Shown here piece after piece: positions 10,643 through 22,074 of a stretch of DNA of 64,000 nt. Positions within the stretch are counted from its first letter, which is position 1. Every line of letters starts with the position of its first letter. The stretch covers positions 1,197,535-1,261,534 of the forward strand of contig MU001495.1 in assembly GCA_010093485.1 (NCBI GenBank), given 5' to 3'. Source of the stretch: Karstenula rhodostoma CBS 690.94 (lineage: Eukaryota; Ascomycota; Dothideomycetes; Pleosporales; Didymosphaeriaceae). The position numbers and the translations under genes are program-made. The notes beneath the pieces are model-generated. The model worked only from the letters and a program-made list of their open reading frames with translations, was not told the DNA's origin and searched no databases.

Positions 10643-11766
10643 GGCCGAACGAGGGTTGGACGAAAGGAAGAACCGACCTGATACACTCTCCATACCGTAT
10701 AAACTCACCGATAGGGGTTCGGGCGTTCACTATATTTCAGCCCTCTGAAGTATAGACTATACTACTTAACGTAAGGATTTTCTTTTTAGTTCTTTAGCTA
10801 AGATACCCCTTTTCCTTAATAAGGTAAAGAAGATATTTTAGAAGGCTAAAATACAGTAACTGTTAGATCTCCTATCGGTGAGTTTATATAGTATTGGCTT
10901 GGGTTGGACTATGCTGCGAAAATACGATGGAGGTGGTCAAGCCATGGGCAGTCTTGGCACACAGTGTAAACGCTGGAGACGCTGTCCATGTACGATCTGG
11001 CAGCGAATCGGCCCGTTTTTGGGACAGGCCAGTTTACAGAAAGGATAAACAATGGTCGGTGATGATTGGATCTTTTCCGCCATATGTCTTACTAGCTCTA
11101 TCTCAAAGCGGACTGTCATTGGTGAAGGGCTGAGATAAAAGCAGACTCAACAATGTTGTCTCGCTGCAGGGTCCAGGTTGAGGGAAAGACTGCCGAGCGA
11201 ATTGTTCTAGAATCGGGGTGGTTGCTCATTTAAGTCGTGAACAACGTTGCTAGCTACCGCGAGTCGGCCCATTGTAGTGCTTGGCAGAGCCGCACATCTA
11301 TGCCCTCTGCAGCGTAGTGTGGCGCTTATACTTGGAAAATGTCCTGTCACTTGCGAATCTCCTTGCAGAACGTAATTGAACCCCCAGAAGTTGTTCGCGT
11401 GAGGGAAATGCGGGGTGACCCGTGGAGGACGGAACCGAGGCGGTGACGCAGAAAATCAGACACATGGAAACTGTGTTAGCGGCCCAGTTACCCTGGACTG
11501 CTTTTCTCGCTTTAGCGATAGGTCTTTCGCCTCCATGCATGTTATCTCGAATGTGGAGAACCCGTGTCGTGTGTCTGGTGGCGCTGAGATAGTCCAGATA
11601 AGATACACAGTATCCCGCCGCACCTAAGGCATGATAACCACCATGGACTGGCTCTTGTGCTGGCTATAAAGGCCTGCATTATCCCGCTGGGGTGCGGACA
11701 GTAGACATTGGAAAATTGAACACCCACTTCTCATTCCTCTCCCCTTTGTCCCCAGCGTCCATCGTC
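10643..11766. other. Intergenic region with AT-rich island; permease promoter
   Basis: Positions about 10745-10870 form a small A+T-rich island (ttctttttagttctttagctaag...) like the degraded block after 53.5 kb, perhaps a relic of a repeat. The rest is of normal composition without a supported gene. TATAAA at 11665-11670 lies about 97 bp before the permease ATG and is a plausible TATA box. Confidence 0.45.
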
Positions 11767-13505
11767 ATGGGGCGTCAAGATGAGCCCAATATCGACATTT
11801 TGCAAACCGCAAGCCGGCCCGAAGCTGAACTCGGTGACGTCTCCAACTACAAGATCCAAGAAGCTCTCAACCCTGGCTCTCTACATACCCATCGTGGCCT
11901 TCGACCTCGTCATGTCCAACTTGCCGCCATCGCAGGTGGTATTGGTGTTGGCCTCTTCGTTGGAATCGGCAAAATCCTGGTCAATGCCGGCCCCCTCTCT
12001 CTGCTCCTTGGTTACCTGATATACGGTATTGGCTTTATCTGGCCATGCAATTTGTGCACAGCCGAGATGGTGACATGGCTACCCATCCGCGGCAGTGTCT
12101 TCGGATTGGCAACGCGATATGTTGACCCTGCACTCGGTTTCGCGCTTGGATGGACTTACTTCTATGCTGGAGCAATGTTCGTGTGTACCGAGACCAGTGC
12201 CGTAGCAACAGTGGTGCAATTTTGGGATGTTGATGTAAGTCCGGCCGTATGGGTGGCAATGGTCCTCATTCTTTGCACGTTCTTCAATCTCGTAGCTGTC
12301 AAGTAAGTGGATCTCCCGATCGACCCGACGGCATCTCTAACAGACCCAACAGGTGGTACGGCGAGTCCGAGTTCTTAATGTCGATTACCAAAATTTTGCT
12401 CCTCATCGGCCTGGTCCTCTTCACCTTCATCACAATGGTTGGCGGTAATCCTAAGCACGACGCATACGGGTTCCGAGCCTGGACGGGCGGAAATGCGATG
12501 CATCCGTATTATGCTGAGGGTGCTACTGGACGGTTGCTTGGTATAGGGATCTCTATTCGGTTCGCCGTTTTCACCCTCGCCGGACCAGACTTCATCAGTT
12601 TGTCTGCTGGAGAGATACAAAACCCTCGACGGACTATTCCGCGCCTCGCTCGGCTCATTTTCTACCGCTTGGTCGGGTTCTACATCATTGGCAGTCTCGC
12701 TGTTGGAATCATCTGTTCGTCGCGCGATTCCAACTTGATCCTTGCTATCAAAGGAGGCGAGCCTGGTGCTGCTGCTTCCCCTTGGGTTATCGGAATACGC
12801 AACGCTGGTGTCACCGGCGGTCTGCCTGGTCTTATCAATACTCTGATCTTGGTCTCCGCCATTTCATGCGGTAACGCATTCGTGTATCAGACCAGCCGGA
12901 CGCTGTACTCCTTAGCGCAAGAAGGGCAGGCTCCGAAGATCTTCCTGACTTGTTCCAAGAGCGGTATCCCTTACTACTGTGTCTTGGCCGTCACATCAAT
13001 CGGATGCATTACTTTCCTGGTCGCGGACAACTCTGCGATTACAGTGTTTGGATGGTTCGTTGACCTGGCAACTTCCGGACTCATTGTCAACTTCGTCGCG
13101 TTCTTCTGGGTATACCTGGGCTGGTACCGCGCCCTCAAAGCTCAGAACTTTGATCGCAAGAATCTGCCGTACTACTGCAACTTTGCCCCGTATACTGCAT
13201 GGTTTGGACTGATTTTCGGCTGTCTTATTATCCTGTTCCTGGGCTTTGATTCATTCTCGCCGTTCTCGATCCAGTCGTTCATCACCACATATTTTGGCAT
13301 TGCATGGGCCGCCTTCATGTTCACACTGTGGAAGATTGTCAAGAAGACCAAATTTGCCGATCCAGCAACCGTAGACATATACCATGGGAAGGCGGAGGTC
13401 GATGCTGAATGCGCTATATGGGAGGATGGAGGATTGGAGGAGAATGAGAAACAAGGTTTGGCCGAAATGAGCGTGGTGCGGAGGACGTGGGAAAGGATCT
13501 GGTAG
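11767..13505 (+). CDS. Amino-acid permease (YAT/APC family)
   Basis: Two exons (11767-12302 and 12353-13505; 50-bp intron with a TCTAAC branch) give 562 residues, the usual size of fungal amino-acid permeases. The N-terminal hydrophilic tail leads into LRPRHVQLAAIAGGIGVGLFVGIGKIL, the characteristic first transmembrane segment and substrate-binding glycine run (usually GxIGTGLFxG). About 12 hydrophobic helices follow. The conserved FAGxE segment appears as TLAGPDFISLSAGEIQNPRRTIPRL, and the late helix FWVYLGWYRALKAQNFDRKNLPY is typical of the family. It should import amino acids across the plasma membrane by proton symport; specificity cannot be read from sequence. The start is the first ATG after a TATAAA box. 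Confidence 0.92.
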
Positions 13506-15568
13506 ATTTGTTTAACGAACTTGATTGAACAGTGCCATCGTAGGATGCATATCAAGACGTGCTGTCATGTCTAGGTAGAAACGGGCTGCCTAAAAGGAAT
13601 TGCATGTTATGTTGTGCCGAACTTGTGCATGATTTCAAGAGCCGTGTAAGTGCCTGCTTGTAAAATCTAATGAATGTCAAGAGACCAGAATGTAATTGAT
13701 GGGAGTGTTCCAGAGGTACTATTTAGGGCTGGACTTTGGGAAAGAGTAGCCGATTAGTCATCGACATCTGCGGCCACACCATTGCGCCATCGTGTCCGCC
13801 ATCTTGATTATGGATCGGAACCTATTGAAGCTCCCTGTCAGACGATTTTGTTGCATGAGGCGCAGTTCAACGGTACGGGCCGATGCCAAACCCTACACTC
13901 GGGAGTCCAACAAATCCAACATGCGCCCACGAGGCGTAGCAAACGTTTAAATTTGACTTGTAAACGTGTTACCGAGAGCCACTGGTCAACAGCTTGGAAG
14001 TAGAATTAGGGATATCTGTTTGATGGGTTGAAGGGAGAAAAACCATTATTTGACATGGGACTTGATCGTGTTTGACAGGAAGAGGACGCGGCTCTAGCAA
14101 CGTCTTGAGCCACACTCGAATAAGATTGCCAAGATTGCGTGTGGACAATGAATATCTGAAGAGGGCTTCAGGATACATCAGACCCTTCAGCAGAGCTCTC
14201 CTGCGGTTACCCAAGGTATGCTTTTAGCGCAGTCGCAAGGTGCGCGGCTCTCAAGACAGGCTGAGGCTGCATGCAGAGCTTCACCACGCAAGAAAGTCTC
14301 CTTTCAAACCAAGGCTCTTTATATCCTGGTTGCACAAGACCACAGCGGGGGTTCCGGAATGTGCAATTCATGACAGTTTCGTCAAAGGTTACACAAGCGC
14401 ATGCAGCAGCCGCGCGTTTCCCTTTCATACTGGCACAAAGCCCAAAACAGGCTCCTATGCTCGCAGGAGTTGCGTGTAGTCTACACGTCGATTGGCTCCC
14501 CAGAAAGCGGTCGTCCTTCCGACGGTCGGGTCCTTTCACGAGCGAATGTCAGGCGACCAAATGGTCCGGATCGATGGCACGATGCTAGCAGCCGAGCGTG
14601 CTATCGTACATGCGTCGCAGACAAAGACAAGCGTGCAGCTGCACCAAGTCCGGGAATGCCAATGTCGGGTGTTTGTGACTGCGCGGGAGCGGCGTTCGGA
14701 GATGAGATTGCAATGTGCGCGCTTCCTGTTCGCCCAGGCCTCGACTCGATTGGAATCAAAGCAAGCAACAATTCCGTGCAGTCTCCAGCGCGCGCGTCTA
14801 CCGCCGCTCGTTCGGAAGACGGCATGAAGACTGAAGAGTGCAAGCAAGCAAGCGTTCCGTTCCGTTCCGTTGCGTTTCCCTCTCATCTCGACTCCACCGC
14901 TGGCGCATCCATCATGCCATCCCGACAATGTACCCTTCGCGTGCATGTTTCGCCATTGTCCGTCCGTGATTTGCCTGCCCCACACCCTCCCGTTTCAAAC
15001 CCTCCTGGCCCGCACCTGTCAATCCACAAACCCGCGCGCGCTGTTTGACGTGCCGCAGGACTCCGAGACAGTCGTTGCCGCCGCGAGATGAAAGCTTACC
15101 TGGACGTTGCCGCTGGGAGGATGACGTGCCTGTCGGCGAGATGAGAGGGTGCGCGCGCATGCAGCGTGGCTGCGCTTGGCAGGAACGCCCCCTACCCATG
15201 GCAGTCAGCCACCACGCACGTTGTTTGGCGCAGGGGTAGCGCTGCAGAAGAGGGGAGCATTTTGTGGGCATCCAGTGGACATTCTGTGGACATTTCTGTG
15301 GGCTTCGGGTGGGGATTGCAGTGATTACTTTCTTGTTCCCTGAAACGAGACTCTTATTAAAATTTACGACGCAGTGTTTAGTTTGTACATGATTGACCCC
15401 AGAGATGACGCGCATGACCATGTCAGGTCCCACATCATCCGTAATCATCGCCCACGACATGCAAGAAACAGGATGCGAGAACGCTGAACAAGGAGTGTAG
15501 TGGAAAAAATGAGAATGGTATTTTGTCTAGTCAAAGAAGATGCGATACGGAAAAGTTCGTAGCAGGGT
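13506..15568. other. Two-kilobase gene-free region
   Basis: Overlapping ORFs on both strands between 14.2 and 15.1 kb show neither recognisable domains nor consistent splice structure, and I treat them as chance frames. A TTCCG pentanucleotide run occurs near 14865-14882. A phrase around GTGGAC/TGTGGGC is repeated near 15266-15305. I see no RNA gene. Confidence 0.4.
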
Positions 15569-16679
15569 CTAGTAGTTGTACTTGTAGCACAAGGGCGAGC
15601 TCAGGGTGTTCATAACATCCCTGATCTTCATGTTGGGCTTCAGCCCGTTGAGGGAGATTTGCGTGTCGAGGGTAAGAGCTTGGTTGTTGGGGCCAACGCC
15701 GTCAATGTAACCAGTGCGGGAAGAGTCGTCGTTCTGCCAGATGCGGAAGTGACGGTCGACCATGCCGTGGTGCAGCCAGAAGACTGGGTCACCGGGAGAA
15801 GCGTATACGTCGCGCATGACGCCACCGATGCCGTTGTGGCCATAGGCGTGGGCGCCCTGCTCAGCGCACTTGGCAAAGTCCTGGTAGTCCTTCAGAGCCC
15901 GGCAACCGTTGACGATGTTCGCGTTGGTGTTGGCCGTGTCGGTGGCGCTGCCGCTGCGGGCAAGGCAGTGGTACTGGTTGAACTGGGCCGTGCTGGGACC
16001 AACGTTCAAGGCAAGGTTGGCGAATTGCTGCGGTAGGTCAGTTATGCACTCGTCAAGAACTGGCAGCGTGTGCACTTACGCCATTGGTAACGCAGTTTCC
16101 GCCGAGGTTGATGGCACCGAGCCACTTGTCGGAGAAGATGGACGACTGCGAGAAGCGGCCGGCAAACTTGGTCTCGTCGAACCAGGGGAGAGAGTCGGTG
16201 AAACCGCACTCATCCCTCAGCACCTGCTCGAAAGACCACAGGAAGGCGCGGTGCCACACGATGAACTTGCGGTTGTTGTGTACGTTGTCGGTAACGGTCT
16301 GGTGGACCTGGACGAAGTCCTCGTAGCGGTTCTTGGAACCAGGGTAGTTGCCCTTGGAAGGCTTGCCAAGCAGGCACTTGACACCGTTGACAAAGTTTTG
16401 CTTGGTGGTGTCGGAGCTGTCGTGCCACTCGGTGCGGGTCCTGACGTTGCTGCAGGTGGCGGCAGCGGCGAAGGGGCTGAAGTCGGCGTCGGGCCCCGGT
16501 CCGTCGGTCTGGTTGGAGATCATCTCGGTGATGTCGGTGAGGGAGAGGGTGTGGATCTCATGCGTGTTGAAGATGTTGAGCTCGAGCTTGGGGGCTCCGG
16601 TGGGGATGGGCAGGGCGGGGATGGAGAGCACGGCGGCGGATGCGCCGGCGGCGAGGCCGAGGAGGGTGAACTTGGCCAT
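15569..16679 (-). CDS. Secreted tyrosinase (type-3 copper oxidase)
   Basis: Two exons, complement of 16080-16679 and 15569-16027 with a 52-bp intron, give 352 residues. A signal peptide spans about residues 1-15 (MAKFTLLGLAAGASA). The copper-A site is QVHQTVTDNVHNNRKFIVWHRAFL, holding three histidines and the conserved HRxFL. Copper-B is DPVFWLHHGMVDRHFRIW, with the HH and the third histidine. There is no long C-terminal shielding domain, so this is a short-type secreted tyrosinase. Such enzymes oxidise phenols or tyrosine to quinones. Short tyrosinases also occur in some fungal RiPP clusters (UstQ in ustiloxin), and a RiPP precursor lies 37 kb to the right; a link is unproven. All copper ligands appear present. 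Confidence 0.93.
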
Positions 16680-18612
16680 GGTGGTGAAGGGAGCGAATGT
16701 TGCAGGGCGGATTAAAAATTACCAACTGAATGGGTTCTTGGCTGGGTAAACGAATGGCTGCTCTGCAAGGACTTGCAAGGGCGTGGGACAACGAGTGCAA
16801 ACGGAAGCGGATGGGAACAGGCAAATCTTATATCCATCCCAATCCCCTTTGAACGCTGCGGATACGACGCTGGTCCATGCGAGTTCGCGAGACCATGCCC
16901 GTCCTGGGCCCCTGGGCGCGCGCGGGTCCAAGGCGCTAAGAGGGCGGCGCATGGATCGGGCTTGGATCAGCAGCTTTCGATACTGCCTGTGTTCGGCCGA
17001 CAGGGCCTGCACGCATTGCCTCAGCGTGCAGCCACCTGCGCCCTGGAAGCCTTGGGGGAATGCATTGGCATACGGCTTCCATCCTGTGCCTCTGGTAATT
17101 GCAGGGCATGAGGACCGCCACGGAAATAGCCAGCCTCGCCCAGCACGTGCGTCGCCGCCGGTGCCCTGAGACGAGACCTGACCTGACCTGACCTGGCCAG
17201 CGCCTCACGAGATGCAATTTCACTACACGACCGCGCAGAAGCCACCAGCAACCGGACATCCAAGACGCACACGCCGGCCCTGGCGTCCTTCCCATTGCAG
17301 CGCGCGCTGCGCCGATCCGACCATCGCCGATGGCCTCGTACTCGGAGGAAGAAGTCCTGCGTATTCTCCTTGTCATGCTGACCACGCCTGCCTCTCCCAC
17401 AAGGCGGCCAATGACAGGGCACTACGCCCGAACAAGCTTTGCGCCCGCTCCTCCCAAAAATACCACCTGCTATCGAGATCAGCTCACCGCTAGCCCGCCG
17501 ACTATCCTTGGATCGAAAGATGCAACCTCAGGCCAAACTATACGCCGTGCTGTGGGTGGCCAGTAAGGTATGCCACGTCGTATGCCACGTCCAAGGATTC
17601 AATAAATATTGCCTAATACGGACGACTGTCGGCCTCGCACTCATCTCGGCGTACATGGTAAAGGCACAAAGTGCGGGGTTCGTTCTCCTGCGTGACGTGG
17701 GAAATGCGGCATCGAGAAAGCTGCAGACGCCGTGGCAGTGGTGCCTCGTTGTTGGAGCGGTGACATTGCGCGCAGCATGGCATTTGGGAACCTCCAGCTT
17801 TGTTGTTAACCGGAAAGGGGTAGCACTGCTGGTGCTGCGTCATCTCCTGTACGGGATGCCTTCATTAGATGCAACTCGGTGCCAGAGCATCATCGCTCAG
17901 CTGCCCCAGCTTTTTCGGACCGTTATCTCGACTACGCTACCATTCCACCAGCAAGCATCATGCTATCATTATCAATCGATAGTTCCTTTTGTGGACCAAG
18001 AGGTTCTTGATTTCGTGCAGACCGGGCGGTCCTGCCGAGTAGCCGCAGCCGAGCAGAAGCTTTGCTGGCTCGTCTGCCGGGTATTAGAGGCTGGCCTGGG
18101 AGCACATCAACGACTGCGCAGAGCAGGGCTGGTGCTGTAGTACCCGAGACGTCGGTCATCAGCCGTGAGCCACAGCTACACATGCATCGCGAACGCAGGG
18201 AAAGATGCACAACATGTTCCACGTCACGAGACAACTGGCAGCCCGGGGGCGGAAACGATGGACGACTGGAGAGGAGCTGTCGAATAAGTGTTTTGTGTAG
18301 ACTGCAAGGAATACGCCGACTGACTATAGGAACGGTTGAGCACATTTGCCTAGGCTTTGGTCTCCACGACATGCAAAGCACCGTGAGATTCTGCGAGGAA
18401 GGCGCGAGGCGCGAGGCTACTACCCACCAGGTCGGGAGAAGGCGCGAACTCAATGCATTTCAGGTTGGAGGAAGGCACGAGGAACGACACACGCAGCAAC
18501 CCGAGCATATCCTACCTCCACCCTCTTCGTCGTACGTAGTCACGCGCTGCATTCCACACTTAGTCATCGCGTAGCCACGCCAACCGTATTCCAACGCCTC
18601 CTCGTCGCACTC
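16680..18612. other. Gene-free region with short tandem repeats
   Basis: No supported gene; a 233-codon plus-strand frame (17439-18140) has no domain or signal and is likely chance. A CCTGA pentamer tandem is at about 17168-17190, and TATGCCACGTC is repeated at about 17569-17591. The start of this region contains the promoter of the tyrosinase. Confidence 0.4.
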
Positions 18613-19078
18613 ATGGGCAGCGAGCCCAAGGTAAGACTGCACTCGACTCATGTCCAGGAGCAGCAGACTCATCACCGGGATCCTTGACGAAAAGCATCTC
18701 AGCCAGCGATGATAGAGCTGGACGCCGTCAACCTACACCCAACGCCCCTTTCACACCCCGCCGCCCCGTCTGACTCCACGCAACCCACTGTACCCAGCTT
18801 GACGACACCTGTCCCGACTGCCAACCACAAACGCGACCACAACTTCAAACCCCGCCTCACCAAGCCTTGAACAGCCACACCCGCACTCAAACATCCCATT
18901 GTTTCTGCCCCTCAACAACACAGGTGTCTAAGACTCAGCCCAAGCCCGCCGTCGCGCAACACATGCGCGCGCCGCGTATCACAAGGCTGAGGCGCACGCG
19001 TACATGCACGACATCACAAGGGCTCAGCGCCGTTCCAACGCCTCCGACCGCCGCTCTGGACCCTCGGGATCGTCGTGA
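18613..19078 (+). pseudogene. Possible small spliced gene, frame disturbed
   Basis: An ATG at 18613 opens MGSEPK and meets a GTAAGA donor at 18631. A cacag acceptor at 18923 would continue with VSKTQPKPAVAQHMR. Two bases out of phase from that point, from about 18966 on, another frame gives AAYHKAEAHAYMHDITRAQ and ends at 19078. This looks much more protein-like than the in-phase continuation. A two-base change in the GCGCGCGC run at about 18964-18972 would connect them. I infer a small conserved protein of about 55-60 residues, either broken or mis-sequenced. It could equally be chance; I recognise no family. Confidence 0.3.
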
Positions 19079-19537
19079 CGTGAGCGCCTCCCTGTGCGAC
19101 GGGGTCGGTGCGGTCTGGCAAGCGAGGTGGTGCAGAGAGAATGCGAGGGCGTGGCATGGGGATGGCTAGGTTGCAGGTACGCTGGGCTGGGACAGTGGTG
19201 TGTGTGTGTGCGTGATGCAACGGATTGGGCAGCTTGCAAGTTGGGGGCACCGGAAGACAGTAGGCCTGATGTCTGCTGTAACGAGAACCGATGAAGATGG
19301 ATTCCTGCTCCGTAACAATGCCAAGGACGCAAGCCATGAGTGAGCGCAAAAATGCTATGCCACAGGACATAACGCCCGCAGAAAAACCGAACATGATCGC
19401 ACAGGAAACATGAACATCCTTCTTGATGACGCGAACGGAAGATGGATCAACAAGGGACCAGAAGGAACCTAGAACATGACCACCCGTCCAGTGCATCCAA
19501 CTCCCGAATTACTTTTATCCAACCCCCAGGCGCCATC

Positions 19538-21407
19538 TCAATCTTCGTAGTCTGCGACCGCCACGCTATCCGTATCGCTGATATGAACATGGTGCGGGTG
19601 AATAGCTTCCTGCACAGCATCCTTGACGATGTTCTCAACCTTCACGCTGTCTACGTGTTCATTAGGCACCCATAACAGTTGTAGCGCACCAACGACGGCG
19701 CATCCAGCCAGGAAGAACCACGCCGCTGCGCTGCCTCCCGCCGAGTACACAACTCCCACGAGCGGACTGGAGACAGTGCGTGCAAGACAGCATGCCGACA
19801 TAGCCGCGCCGTTGACACGGCCCAGCACGAGCGGTGAGGGCGTTGCATTCTTGAGTAAAATGAGGGCGCATGGGAAGACGAGGATGCCGAAAAGCCCCTG
19901 CAGGAAGAGCGAGAGGTAGACGCCCGGCGAGACGAGCTTTTCCGGAAGGGCGCTGATGAACGGGACAATGACGTAGGTTGTTGGGTACAGGATAATCATG
20001 CTGATAAACGTGTTCCAGACGCCTACTTTCTCCACGACGAACGGGAAGATGACGCCCTGCGTGAACAAAGCGATCAAACCGTTGACCGCGAGGAAGGTGC
20101 CCACATCGTGGAGATCGAGACCCAAGCCGCCAGTGAAGTCGATGCCGTCCTTGGTGGATTCGTCAAGGAGATAGACGGGTAAGTTGGTGATGTAGGCCAT
20201 TTGATGGAAAGCAATGATAGTCAAGGCGAGCGTGAGCATAACGACTGTGTGGTTGAAAGTCTTCTTGGGACCTGTGGGGTTAGGACGGGTGATCGGCGCT
20301 GGTAGGACCTCATGGTGCGCCATCCTGATGTTGTGCATGGTTCCGAAAGAGTCCCGGCGGATATCGAAGCGTTGGTCGATTGCTGACGGCATACCATCTT
20401 CAAGGAAAGAAGGCTTCTTGCGAATTTGACGCAGACCGTCGACAATGGACATGGAGCGGTTACGAAAGCTACTATTAGAAAATGCCCGGGAGCGGGAGGC
20501 GCGAGTAACGGAGGCACGTGATATCGAGCTGCGATCGCGGGGTCGTCCAGCGTCCCGAGGTAGGGTCGAATGGGCGTTTGAGAGCAAAGGAGCGCGCTCG
20601 TTGATGGTGGGATCGAACAAGGCCGCTTGTGTCGTCTCTTCTTCGATGTCTTCCTGCATGGGGAGGGTCTCTTCTAGGAAGAAAATACCCTGAATGATGG
20701 CCAAAACGATTCCAAGAGCGGCCACGAGGTTAGGCAGCAAATACGGGTACCTGCCAAACACGCCATCCTCGGAGAAGGTTCCTGGGTAATACTTGGCAGG
20801 CTGCGCAAGGAAACCACCCATGGCCGATCCAATGATACCGCCCAGGGTCCAGACGAAAGGTTGCGTCGCATATGCCTTGGCTGTTCGCGATTAGCTTCGA
20901 TTCAATTCCGCGTCCATCTCGTTACTCACGCTCGTGCGCAGGGTTCTTGACCATTTCCTGGACCATGGTCTGCATGATGGCAACATTTCCGTTCAGGGCG
21001 CCGCCGACAAAGCGCGCCAGCAGAGCAACCCAGTACGTCTTCGCAAAGCCAAAGGCAAGACTGCTGAGAGCAACGCCGGCCAAGCCAATCAGCGCCACAG
21101 GCTTCCTCCCGTACACATCGGAGATGGCACCCCAGCCCAGGGCAGTGATGGCTTCTGCGACAGCGTAGGCCGAGAGCAAGAGTCCCGAGTAGAACGAAGC
21201 ATCCTTCTCATGAATGCCCAAATCTTTTACCATGACGTACGAGTAGGCCAGGATGGAGTTGAAGGCAAGGGGTTCGGAGAATCGGCATATTCCTGCGGTC
21301 CACCTATCAGCTTCAAGCGGCGCTGGTGGCGCTCACAATTGGATGCACGCACCGACAATGACAAGCTGCTTCCAAGGGAAGGGCTCGTCTTTCGGATTCA
21401 GAGGCAT
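19538..21407 (-). CDS. MFS transporter (DHA1-like)
   Basis: Three exons, complement of 21353-21407, 20930-21292 and 19538-20880, give 586 residues. The joined start MPLNPKDEPFPWKQLVIVG-ICRFSEPLAFNSILAY is typical of the Tet/ZIFL/YCR023C-like group of drug:H+ antiporters. Motif A is GWGAISDVYGRKPV between helices 2 and 3, and NPAHEPKAYATQPFVWTLGG marks the loop and helix 5 region. A long Ser/Arg-rich cytosolic loop (about residues 225-335, SNSSFRNRSMSIVDGL) separates the two six-helix halves. The product should be a membrane exporter of small molecules; substrate unknown. Both introns (60 and 49 bp) have plausible branch sites (GCTGATA, GCTAATC). It is adjacent to a secreted FAD oxidase on the same strand. 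Confidence 0.9.
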
Positions 21408-22074
21408 TGTAGATTGGACAGGGCGATTGAGAGAGATTGAGAGGGCGTCGCAGTCAGGGTTTTTGAGAAGGTGATAACGAGCTTCACTAGCGCCCGCGCA
21501 CGAACCCCTCGCGCCCCACCTGACTCCAACTTCGCTTCCCTCGCCGCGGGTACATGTCGGTACGGCGCGCGTTGACCCAGGCGCGCCGTGTCTGCATCGC
21601 GTCCATGGCAGCAGTTGCATGGTGTTCGGGAAATCTACATGGACATCTACATGCACATGTCCATCTACATCGACTTGGCCTGCATGTTTACCGTGGTGCG
21701 CGCCTGTCCGCGCAGACAACCGACGGCGTCCAGCCTTGGCCAGGTTGATGGCCTGCGAGACGGGCGCACAGGGCTGCAGTCAGTTGCGTAGCGGCTCGCG
21801 CCTCTCTCTCATCATGACGTAGGCCACCACGTGCTCGCGTATCTCGCGCTTGGAACGCCAAAGGGATCGCGAATGGCATGTCTGGTCAAGTACATACCTC
21901 CCGTCTTCCCGCTTGATCGTTGATCGTTGATGATATCATAATGGTTGCTGACCGCTGATAGCAACATACCTTGTATTCACCCCGGAACAGTGGGGCCCCG
22001 CGCTACCCGAGTCCTCACCGCCTATCTGTTGCCCTGGGAAGCCCGACTCCGTCCATTGCGTTGGCCTCCACCCG
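21408..22074. other. Intergenic, no gene seen
   Basis: This is the promoter side of the MFS gene and the 3' side of the FAD oxidase. A repeated TACATGGACATCTACATG-like phrase lies near 21636-21675, a short imperfect tandem. Confidence 0.4.

Noticed and set aside
14401..15048. Overlapping long ORFs on both strands
   Set aside because: No domain, signal or splice structure, low-complexity composition, and equally long frames on the other strand.
15909..16715. Plus-strand 268-codon frame rich in Val/Gly across the tyrosinase
   Set aside because: It is the antisense shadow of the G/C-biased tyrosinase exons; the minus frame has signal peptide and both copper sites.
17439..18140. 233-codon plus-strand ORF
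   Set aside because: No recognisable feature, hydrophobic patches without pattern, no splice context; likely chance.
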